NCBI GenBank assembly: GCA_902464275.1
Contig: CABQIK010000001.1
Coordinates: forward strand, 93,393-157,392
DNA from: an uncultured Alphaproteobacteria bacterium
Lineage (GTDB): Bacteria; Pseudomonadota; Alphaproteobacteria; RF32; CAG-239
Reading direction: 5' to 3'
DNA: 64,000 nt
The notes under the pieces were generated by a model, which was given only the letters and a program-made list of their open reading frames with translations, was not told the origin of the DNA and ran no database searches. Positions within the stretch are counted from its first letter, which is position 1. Every line of letters begins with the position of its first letter. Position numbers and translations under genes: made by a program. Below are positions 56,895 through 64,000 of the stretch, piece after piece.

Positions 56895-58439
56895 TTAAAT
56901 TGGTAATCTGGTCGGTTTATAGCGGGAAATCCAGTAAGCGATAATCAAACGGCTTACGGTTACCGATGTAAACATTGAAGTAATAATACCGATGGTTAAA
57001 GTAACGGCAAAGCCGCGTACCGGACCGGTACCAAACCAGAACAATACAAAACCCGCAACCAAAGTGGTTAAGTTAGAATCCAAAATGGTGTTCCAAGCTT
57101 CAGTAAAGCCTGCCTCCGCGGCATCTTTGGTTGAGCGTCCGTTTTTAACTTCTTCGCGCATGCGTTCAAAAATAAGCACGTTGGCATCAACCGCCATACC
57201 GATGGTTAAGATAATACCGGCAATACCCGGAAGCGTTAATGTTGTGCCGATAAAGCTCATAGCGCCAAGCATTAAGAACAGGTTCATAAATACGGCAACG
57301 GTTGTAAACAAACCAAACAAGCCGTAAGCCGCAATCATAAATACAACCACAGCAATTAAACCGATAACGGAAGCAAACACGCCGGCCTGAATAGAATCAG
57401 CGCCAAGACCTGCGCCAACCGTGCGTTCTTCCAAAACTTCAAGAGGTGCCGGCAAAGCGCCCGAGCGCAATAACATTGCCAACTCATTAGCAGCTTCAGA
57501 AGTAAAGTTACCGGTGATAACACCGCTACCGCCGACAATAGCCGACTGAATTACCGGAGCGGAAATAACTTCATTATCAAGCACAATCGCAAGCTGACGA
57601 CCGATGTTGTTTTTGGTAACCTCGCCGAATTTGCGACCGCCGACGTTATCAAATTTAAAGCTTACAACCGCGCCGCCGTCTTGGAAGCTGACTTGCGAGT
57701 CAACCAAGTTTTCACCGCCGACAACCGATTTACGCGAAATTACGTATTCGCCGCCGTCCATACCGCTAACAACGCGGGAAGCGCTGTTTAACTTACCTCT
57801 TCTGGCATCAGCGGCATTAGTGCGGTCATCAACCAAGTGGAATGACATTTTGGCGGTTTTACCCAAAAGCTGTTTAACTTCTTCAGGATTCTGCACGCCG
57901 GGAAGCTGAACCACGATACGGTCAATACCCTGACTTTGAATAACCGGCTCTTTAGTGCCCAACTCGTCAATACGGCGACGGACAATTTCAATAGACTGGT
58001 CAAGAACTCTGGCGCGCAGTTGTGCCAAAGCCTGATCGGTATATTTAATTTCAATGGTGCCGGATTCATTTACAGCAACGTTTAAGCCGTCTTCAAGTTT
58101 GCGGAAATATCCCATAGCCTGATTGCGGGCGTTTAAGTTATCAATTTTAACTTTAACGCTGCTGCTGTCGGCAGATAAATTTTGGTAACGAATGCGGTGT
58201 TCGCGCAAGGTTTGACGAACGGAATCTTCCAATGTTGACATTCTGTCTTTCATTACAGTGTCAAAGTCAACCTGCAACAACAAATTTGAGCCACCCTGCA
58301 AATCAAGCCCCAGGCTTACCGGCTGCCACCAACCGGGTAATTTAACGCTTTTAGGCATAATATTCGGGATAGCAAAGAATATGCCGACCAAACAAATGGT
58401 CAGAATAATCATTACTCTGAATTTTGATAATTTATACAT
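56895..58439 (-). CDS. secD: protein translocase subunit SecD
   Basis: 514 residues. SLGLDLQGGSNLLLQVD opens the periplasmic P1 domain; the six-helix region has GMAVDANVLIFERMREE. The length is typical for alphaproteobacteria. The middle gene of yajC-secD-secF. Confidence 0.95.
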   Translation of the reverse strand: MYKLSKFRVMIILTICLVGIFFAIPNIMPKSVKLPGWWQPVSLGLDLQGGSNLLLQVDFDTVMKDRMSTLEDSVRQTLREHRIRYQNLSADSSSVKVKIDNLNARNQAMGYFRKLEDGLNVAVNESGTIEIKYTDQALAQLRARVLDQSIEIVRRRIDELGTKEPVIQSQGIDRIVVQLPGVQNPEEVKQLLGKTAKMSFHLVDDRTNAADARRGKLNSASRVVSGMDGGEYVISRKSVVGGENLVDSQVSFQDGGAVVSFKFDNVGGRKFGEVTKNNIGRQLAIVLDNEVISAPVIQSAIVGGSGVITGNFTSEAANELAMLLRSGALPAPLEVLEERTVGAGLGADSIQAGVFASVIGLIAVVVFMIAAYGLFGLFTTVAVFMNLFLMLGAMSFIGTTLTLPGIAGIILTIGMAVDANVLIFERMREEVKNGRSTKDAAEAGFTEAWNTILDSNLTTLVAGFVLFWFGTGPVRGFAVTLTIGIITSMFTSVTVSRLIIAYWISRYKPTRLPI

Positions 58440-58454
58440 CTTATTTTACCCTGT

Positions 58455-58832
58455 TTATTTAGTTTTATTTTTAGCTTTGTGTTTAGCCGCTGTTTTTACA
58501 CTGTTATGTAAATTTTCAGCAGCATCGGCAACAACTTCACGAACGGTGTAACGATGCAAAGTTACTTCAACATCGGGGGCAATTTCAACCAGCAAATCAT
58601 CGCCTTGAACAGCAACGACCGTTGCGTACAACCCGCCGCCGGTTAAAATTTTGTCACCGGCTTTGATGGCCTTTAATTCTGCCTCATGTTTTTTCATCCT
58701 TTTTTGCTGCGGACGAATCAAAAGTAAATAGAACACCAACACAATCGCAAGCATCTGAATGATTGTTCCGGTGAGCGAAGCCCCGGACGCGCCTGACGCT
58801 GCGGCTTGTGCCCATGCGTTGCTAATCAACAT
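58455..58832 (-). CDS. yajC: preprotein translocase subunit YajC
   Basis: 125 residues. One membrane helix (about 22-42) ending FYLLLIRPQQKRMKKH, the YajC hallmark, then GDKILTGGGLYATVVAV. A Lys-rich tail extends the C-terminus. ATG 58832 has AAGGAG six bases upstream; the longer frame is not needed. Confidence 0.93.
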   Translation of the reverse strand: MLISNAWAQAAASGASGASLTGTIIQMLAIVLVFYLLLIRPQQKRMKKHEAELKAIKAGDKILTGGGLYATVVAVQGDDLLVEIAPDVEVTLHRYTVREVVADAAENLHNSVKTAAKHKAKNKTK

Positions 58833-58951
58833 CGTTTTCTCCTTCAAAAATTTAATACTGCCGTGAATATACACCAAAATTTTGCCGATACAAATTAAAT
58901 TGCACAGTCTTTAACAATTATTTTACGATTATCTGAATGTTTGAGTTTGAA

Positions 58952-59842
58952 TTAAGGCAAATATTTGCGCGGATTGACGGCTTTTTTGCCGGCGCGAACC
59001 TCAAAATGGAGTTGCGGACTGTTAACGCCGCCGGTGCTTCCGACCGTGGCGATTTTTTCGCCTTTAATCACTTTTTGCCCTTTGCGCACCAAAAGTTTTT
59101 CATTATGGGCGTATGCTGTTATCCATCCATCGGGGTGTTTAATTAAAATTAAGTTGCCGAAACCTTTAAGTTCGTTGCCGGCATAAGCAACCGTGCCTTT
59201 GTCAGCGGCTTTTACGGCCGTTCCGCGCGCGGCTTTAATATTAATTCCGTCATTTTTGCGCCCTTTGCCGATAACGCCGAAACCGGAAATTACCGTGCCT
59301 TTGACCGGCCACATAAATTTGGCGGTGCGGTTCTTGGGCGGGGTATAGGTTGAGGTTTGCGCGGCGCGCTTGGTTGTCGTTGAGGCTTTTGACGTTGTTG
59401 AACTTTTCGTGCTTGCCTGCTTGTATGAAGAACCGGAAACAGAGCCGGAAAGCGCCAATTTTTGCCCAACATATAAGGTGTACGGAGCCTCTAAATTGTT
59501 TTTACGAGTCAATGACGCCACATCAACATTATGTTCGCGGGCAATGCTGTAAAGAGTATCGCCTTTTTTAACAATATGATATTGAGCCGCCGGCAAGCGT
59601 AAATTTTGTCCGACATTTAAATTATACGGCGGACGCAAATTGTTAGCCTCAATCAAATTTTTAAGCGGAACATTATAACGACGCGAAATGCTGTAAAGCG
59701 TATCACCTTTGCGCACACTGACAGTTGACGGAGTTTCGCCAAACCAAACCCCGCTGTTAAACATTCTGATGCCGCCGTCGGAAAAATAACATCCGCTAAG
59801 CATCAGACACAGTGCCGCTATCTTTAAAATTCTCCCAAACAT
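58952..59842 (-). CDS. LysM/LytM lipoprotein, likely non-catalytic (NlpD/EnvC-like)
   Basis: 296 residues. A lipoprotein signal ending LSGC (Cys18), two LysM repeats (SVRKGDTLYSISRRYNV and HIVKKGDTLYSIAREHNV), a Ser/Thr linker, and a C-terminal M23 fold. In the M23 domain the first zinc ligands are replaced (usual HxxxD is NDGIN) and HLHFE is QLHFEV, so it cannot bind zinc normally. NlpD-type activators of cell-wall amidases show the same losses. ATG 59842 follows AAGGAAC. Confidence 0.85.
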   Translation of the reverse strand: MFGRILKIAALCLMLSGCYFSDGGIRMFNSGVWFGETPSTVSVRKGDTLYSISRRYNVPLKNLIEANNLRPPYNLNVGQNLRLPAAQYHIVKKGDTLYSIAREHNVDVASLTRKNNLEAPYTLYVGQKLALSGSVSGSSYKQASTKSSTTSKASTTTKRAAQTSTYTPPKNRTAKFMWPVKGTVISGFGVIGKGRKNDGINIKAARGTAVKAADKGTVAYAGNELKGFGNLILIKHPDGWITAYAHNEKLLVRKGQKVIKGEKIATVGSTGGVNSPQLHFEVRAGKKAVNPRKYLP

Positions 59843-59957
59843 AAAGTTCCTTTTCTTGAATTGTAAGTATTGCACCAAATAGCTAAATATTAGTTAAAAA
59901 GCCTTGATTTTTGTATTGCAATTGCTTATGCTGAAAAACCTTGAAGGATTAAAATAA

Positions 59958-61403
59958 ATGGCAGAAAAACCTGAAATAATTGATGAAAGCGGCGACAAAT
60001 ATAAATACGGTTTTGTAACCGATATTAACTCTGAAACCGCACCTAAAGGATTAAACGAAGATATTATCCGCCTGATTTCAAACAAAAAGGGCGAGCCGGT
60101 ATGGTTACTTAACCGCCGTTTGCAGGCGTTTGAGTTTTGGAAAACCATGAAAGAGCCGTCATGGGCAAAATTAACCTACGACAAAATAAATTATCAGGAT
60201 TTGCACTATTATTCGGCGCCGGAACAAAAAGTTTTGCCCCAAAGCCTTGACGAAGTTGACCCCAAGCTGATTGAAACCTATAACAAGCTCGGGATTCCGC
60301 TTAAAGAGCAAGAAGCTTTGGCCGGAGTGGTTGCGGTTGACGCCGTATTTGACAGCGTTTCGGTTGCCACCACATACCGCGCCAAACTGGCCGAACAAGG
60401 CATTATTTTCTGCTCAATTTCAGAGGCGGTTAAAAACCACCCTGATTTAGTGCAAAAATATTTGGGTTCGGTTGTGCCGTTTACCGACAACTTTTTTGCC
60501 TGCCTTAATTCCGCCGTGTTTACCGATGGCTCATTTGTGTATATTCCCAAAGGTGTAAAATGCCCGATGGAACTTTCAACTTATTTTCGCATCAACGCCA
60601 AAAACACCGGACAATTTGAACGCACTTTAATTATTGCCGACGAAGGCAGTTATGTTTCATATTTAGAGGGCTGTACGGCTCCGCAACGCGATGAAAATCA
60701 GCTTCATGCCGCGATTGTTGAAATTGTGGTGTTAAAAGACGCCGAAGTTAAATATTCCACCGTGCAAAACTGGTACCCCGGCGATAAAGACGGCAAAGGC
60801 GGAGTTTATAACTTTGTAACCAAGCGCGCGGCGTGCCGCGGCGATAATGCCAAAATTTCATGGACGCAGGTTGAAACCGGCTCCGCGGTTACGTGGAAAT
60901 ACCCTTCGTGTATTTTGCAAGGCAACAACTCTGTCGGCGAGTTTTATTCGGTGGCAATTACCAACAACTGCCAACAAGCCGATACCGGCACCAAAATGAT
61001 TCACATCGGCAAAAACACCTCGTCGCGGATTATATCTAAGGGCATTTCCGCCGGATATTCAAACCAAACTTATCGCGGATTGGTTAAAGTGGCGCCGCAA
61101 GCCGATAACGCCCGCAACTATTCGCAATGCGACAGTTTGCTGATAGGCTCGCTTTGCGGCTCGCACACCGTGCCTTATATTGAAAACCGCAGCCGAACTG
61201 CCGTGCTTGAGCATGAAGCCACCACCTCAAAAATCAGCGATGAACAACTGTTTTACTGCCGTCAGCGCGGAATTTCAGAAGAAGAAGCCGTCAGCCTGAT
61301 TGTGAGCGGGTTCTGCAAAGAAGTTATGCAGCATCTGCCGATGGAATTTGCTATTGAAGCGGCAAAATTAATTAACATCAGCTTAGAAGGGAGCGTAGGA
61401 TAA
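59958..61403 (+). CDS. sufB: Fe-S cluster assembly scaffold SufB
   Basis: 481 residues. SufB with SufC and SufD forms the scaffold for [Fe-S] clusters. VFTDGSFVYIPKGVKCPMELSTYFRIN and the C-terminal SLLIGSLCGSHTVPYIENRS with the invariant Cys and later HEATTSKISDEQLFYCRQRGISEEEA are diagnostic. First gene visible of the suf operon; its stop overlaps the MazG-like start. Confidence 0.95.
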   Translation: MAEKPEIIDESGDKYKYGFVTDINSETAPKGLNEDIIRLISNKKGEPVWLLNRRLQAFEFWKTMKEPSWAKLTYDKINYQDLHYYSAPEQKVLPQSLDEVDPKLIETYNKLGIPLKEQEALAGVVAVDAVFDSVSVATTYRAKLAEQGIIFCSISEAVKNHPDLVQKYLGSVVPFTDNFFACLNSAVFTDGSFVYIPKGVKCPMELSTYFRINAKNTGQFERTLIIADEGSYVSYLEGCTAPQRDENQLHAAIVEIVVLKDAEVKYSTVQNWYPGDKDGKGGVYNFVTKRAACRGDNAKISWTQVETGSAVTWKYPSCILQGNNSVGEFYSVAITNNCQQADTGTKMIHIGKNTSSRIISKGISAGYSNQTYRGLVKVAPQADNARNYSQCDSLLIGSLCGSHTVPYIENRSRTAVLEHEATTSKISDEQLFYCRQRGISEEEAVSLIVSGFCKEVMQHLPMEFAIEAAKLINISLEGSVG

Positions 61404-61684
61404 TGGATATTTATCACAGAGCATTAAAAACTTGGGGCAAAAACCCTCAAATGTTGCAGGTTATTGAAGAAATGAGCGAGCTCATTAAAGAGATTCTGAA
61501 AAATGTCAACCGCGGCAAAGACAATATCAGTGAGATAATTGAAGAAACCGCCGATGTTGAAATTATGTTAGAGCAATTAAAATGTTGCTATAACATAAAC
61601 ACTCAGGTTGCAGATTATAAAAAACAAAAACTTTTAAAAATAGCCAAGCGGCTTGATGAATGGGAGAATGAGCACCATGACTAA
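61403..61684 (+). CDS. MazG-like nucleotide pyrophosphohydrolase domain protein
   Basis: 93 residues. An all-alpha NTP-PPase fold with the acidic metal ligands in VIEEMSELIKEILK (ExxE) and EIIEETADVEIMLEQL (ExxD). It is inserted between sufB and sufC, overlapping both by a few bases, which is not a usual suf gene. It could prevent misincorporation of damaged nucleotides, or act on a substrate linked to cluster assembly. Confidence 0.8.
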   Translation: MDIYHRALKTWGKNPQMLQVIEEMSELIKEILKNVNRGKDNISEIIEETADVEIMLEQLKCCYNINTQVADYKKQKLLKIAKRLDEWENEHHD

Positions 61685-62441
61685 AACTCCGGTACTTGAA
61701 ATTGAAGATTTGTGCGCCAAAGTCGGCGATAAAGAAATTATCAAAAACTTCAGTTTAACCGTTAATGAGGGTGAAGTTCACGCCATTATGGGACCGAACG
61801 GCGCCGGAAAATCAACATTATCTTATGTTTTGTGCGGCAAACCGGGGTATGAAATTACTTCCGGCAGCGTTAAATTTAAGGGCAAAGACTTAACTGCGAT
61901 GAGCGTGGAAGAACGCGCCCGCGAAGGATTATTTTTAATTATGCAGTATCCGGTTGAAATTCCGGGAGTGCAGGTTTCAGCCTTTTTGAAATATGCGGTT
62001 AACGCTGTGCGCAAACACCGCAATGAACCTGAGCTTGACACGATGGAATTTATTAAAATTCTGCGCGCGGAAGGTAAAAAACTCGGCATTGACAACGAGA
62101 TGTTAAAGCGCGCCGTTAACGTCGGCTTTTCCGGCGGTGAAAAAAAGCGTATGGAAACTTTGCAAATGGCTATGCTCAAGCCCGCAATGGCAATTTTGGA
62201 CGAAGCGGATTCCGGCTTGGATATTGACGCCTTAAAAGTAGTTGCCGACGGCATTAACTCATTGCGTGACGGAAAGCGCGCCATGTTGATTATTACACAC
62301 TATCAGCGCCTGCTTAATTATATTGTGCCTGATTTTGTGCACGTGTTTGCCGACGGACATATTGTTAAATCAGGCAATAAAGACTTGGCCTTAGAGTTGG
62401 AAGAAAACGGTTATGCCGAATTTATAAGGAACAAAGCGTAA
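61677..62441 (+). CDS. sufC: Fe-S cluster assembly ATPase SufC
   Basis: 254 residues. Walker A GPNGAGKST, the signature SGGEKKRME and Walker B MAILDEADSGLDIDAL, all typical of SufC. It drives SufBCD conformational change. The start ATG 61677 overlaps the MazG-like stop by eight bases. Confidence 0.95.
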   Translation: MTKTPVLEIEDLCAKVGDKEIIKNFSLTVNEGEVHAIMGPNGAGKSTLSYVLCGKPGYEITSGSVKFKGKDLTAMSVEERAREGLFLIMQYPVEIPGVQVSAFLKYAVNAVRKHRNEPELDTMEFIKILRAEGKKLGIDNEMLKRAVNVGFSGGEKKRMETLQMAMLKPAMAILDEADSGLDIDALKVVADGINSLRDGKRAMLIITHYQRLLNYIVPDFVHVFADGHIVKSGNKDLALELEENGYAEFIRNKA

Positions 62442-63758
62442 ATGGAAAACTCAAAGCAAAATAATTGCGGCGGCTTGTTGCAAAACGTTTGTTTGCAAGG
62501 AGCGGAGATTGCCAAGCTTGAAATTTTACGCGAGCAAGGACGCGCCACCTTTGCCGAAGTCGGTCTGCCCTCGCCTAAAACCGAGGCTTGGAAATATACT
62601 CGTGTGCGTGAAGTTGCCGGAGCTGATTTTGTAATAGAACCGACTGGCGATGATGGGCATTGCTGTTGCGGGAATCATGACTGTGAATGTGAGCATGAAC
62701 ATCAACATTGCAGTTGCGGGCATCATGTTTTGCCTTTTGACGCATACGAAATTCATTTTTGTAACGGCAAACTCAAAGAAGATTGCTTTCATTTGCCGGA
62801 CGGAGTTGAGGTTATGAGCCTGCTTGACGCCGCCGCGGACGGCGAATTGTTTACTCATTTGAACAAAAGTTTTGAGCTGAACAGTTTTCCGTTTGCCGCC
62901 TTAAACACCGCATATTTGGAACAAGGCGTTTTGTTGCGGATTACGCGCGAGTTTTGCCCCGATAAGCCGATTGCGCTTATTAACCACACCCATGCCGAAA
63001 ACAAAATTTTTGCCAATATGCGTAATGTGATTTTGCTTGAAAACGGCGCTAAAGCAACCGTAGTTGAATATTATCATTATTCGGGCGCGGAAAAATCAGC
63101 CTATTTTAACAACATTGTAAATGAAATTTTTATTGGGCGCAATGCGTTGCTTAATCATTACAAAGCGCAAGCAGAGGCCTTTAAGGCCGTGCACATAACC
63201 CTTAATGCGGTTGCGGTTAAAGCCGGCGGCAAATATGAAAGCTTTTGCCTGCAAACCGGCGCTGATTTGGCGCGGCAAGAAACGCACGTTGTGCTAAAAG
63301 AAGAGCAAGCGGAAGCTGAAGTTGACGCCGTTTACAAAATGAACGGCTGGGCAACGCTTGATACCACCACCGATATTGAACACCTGGCTTCATACACTCG
63401 TTCCAATCAGTTGGTTAAGGGTATTGTCGGCGGACAAGCCAAAGGCGTTTTTCAGGGCAAAATTCATATTGCGCCCATGGCGGAAAAGACTGAGGGTTAT
63501 CAGTTACACCGCGCGTTGCTATTGAGCGATACAGCGGAAATTGACGTTAAGCCGGAGCTTGAAATTTTTGCCGATGACATTAAATGCTCGCACGGCGCAG
63601 CTTGCGGAGAGCTTGACAAAGAGCAAATGTTTTACCTGCAATCACGCGGAATTGCGGAAGATGACGCCCGCGCTATTTTGATTCAGGCTTTTGCCGATGA
63701 AGGCATAAATAAAATAAAATATGAAAAAATCCGCGAGTGGATACGCTCATTGATTTAA
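62442..63758 (+). CDS. sufD: Fe-S cluster assembly protein SufD with Cys/His-rich insert
   Basis: 438 residues. The N-terminal LPSPKTEAWKYTRVREV and the C-terminal beta-helix with FADDIKCSHGAACGELDKEQMFYLQSRGI are SufD hallmarks. Residues 73-95 form an unusual insert with seven Cys and seven His within 23 residues (HCCCGNHDCECEHEHQHC followed by SCGHH), not normal for the family and probably metal-binding. It starts on the base after the sufC stop. Confidence 0.92.
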   Translation: MENSKQNNCGGLLQNVCLQGAEIAKLEILREQGRATFAEVGLPSPKTEAWKYTRVREVAGADFVIEPTGDDGHCCCGNHDCECEHEHQHCSCGHHVLPFDAYEIHFCNGKLKEDCFHLPDGVEVMSLLDAAADGELFTHLNKSFELNSFPFAALNTAYLEQGVLLRITREFCPDKPIALINHTHAENKIFANMRNVILLENGAKATVVEYYHYSGAEKSAYFNNIVNEIFIGRNALLNHYKAQAEAFKAVHITLNAVAVKAGGKYESFCLQTGADLARQETHVVLKEEQAEAEVDAVYKMNGWATLDTTTDIEHLASYTRSNQLVKGIVGGQAKGVFQGKIHIAPMAEKTEGYQLHRALLLSDTAEIDVKPELEIFADDIKCSHGAACGELDKEQMFYLQSRGIAEDDARAILIQAFADEGINKIKYEKIREWIRSLI

Positions 63759-63784
63759 AACAAATACAACTTATGCACAGCGGC

Positions 63785-63946
63785 AAAAATTCCACTCCTG
63801 AGGAGGGGTGGCGGCGAACGCCGACGGGGTGGTGAAAATATAAGTTTATATGTTATTTATGTTTCAGATTTTGTAACAAAAACAAACACTTAACCTGATG
63901 TTAAATAGTAGTGTGACCACCCCGCCTTCGGCACCCCTCCATAGAC
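63785..63946 (+). repeat. MITE-like element, copy 3 (right end truncated)
   Basis: Left arm AAAAATTCCACTCCTGAGG...GGGGTGGCGGCG...GACGGGGTGGTG and right arm CCACCCCGCCTTCGGCACCCC are present, but the final GAGGGGAATTTT is replaced after CCATAGA. A DnaA-box match (63771-63779) in ACAACTTATGCACAGCG precedes it, exactly as at copy 2. The last 54 bases of the window show nothing else certain. Confidence 0.75.
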
Positions 63947-64000
63947 AGATTGTTTACATAATACTGTAATAATTGTTGACAACGGGAGAATAAGAAGATA

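Overview
The window is a moderately AT-rich bacterial chromosome segment from an alphaproteobacterium. Markers of that class are GapR (DUF2312), a DUF4167 protein, a short RNase G/E in a maf-rng-yacG cluster, a cysteine-poor DksA, Tim44/TimA beside mltA and secB, CarD, IhfB-LapA next to accD, and a manX/ptsH-type PTS pair. Many predicted surface and secreted proteins, an AT-rich genome and a pyruvoyl arginine decarboxylase with an antiporter suggest an uncultured host- or gut-associated lineage. That last point is inference.

Housekeeping layout. 1-5.8 kb: asnS 3' end, rpoH, prmC, DUF4167, a phosphoesterase and a HAD phosphatase. 7.8-10.2 kb: yacG, rng, maf, dksA. 12-15.2 kb: a GltD-like oxidoreductase and a cupin/CMD/flavodoxin operon behind a MerR-type promoter. 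16-24.5 kb: lptG, cysK, gmk, yicC, an SDR, smr, mltA, timA, secB, trmL, carD. 25.3-34.4 kb: accD, lapA, ihfB, tsaB, a PAS protein, EIIA-Man, HPr, an orphan DNA methyltransferase, ftsH. 38.5-49.4 kb: ptsN, hpf, tig, tRNA-Leu, prfC, pyk, gapR, an arginine/agmatine system and an AsmA-like protein. 49.5-54.2 kb: tRNA-Lys with tandem 319-bp repeats, then an inserted MarR/HlyD/ABC-2 efflux module. 54.2-64 kb: a purine phosphoribosyltransferase, secF-secD-yajC, a LysM/LytM lipoprotein and a suf operon.

The most unusual content is a dispersed family of nine pilin-like genes, all on the + strand, set singly or in a cluster between housekeeping genes. Each encodes a near-invariant class III prepilin leader and hydrophobic helix followed by a highly variable, cysteine-containing C-terminal domain. 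All nine, plus one cysteine-rich secreted protein, sit behind the same roughly 93-bp cis-cassette. It carries a perfect DnaA-box match (TTATNCACA), a GANTC methylation site (GACTC), a TTGCAA -35, a tract of exactly ten A in the promoter spacer, a TAAAAT/TAATAT -10, and a dyad that covers the ribosome binding site. The cassettes are intermingled with a MITE-like inverted-repeat element. One pilin has taken up a palindromic repeat in frame, and the pilins at 34.6, 35.6 and 36.8 kb are mosaics of one another. No pilus assembly genes, prepilin peptidase, transposase, integrase or CRISPR array is visible in the window.

All calls come from reading the sequence. Functional names rest on recognised family motifs, not on database searches.
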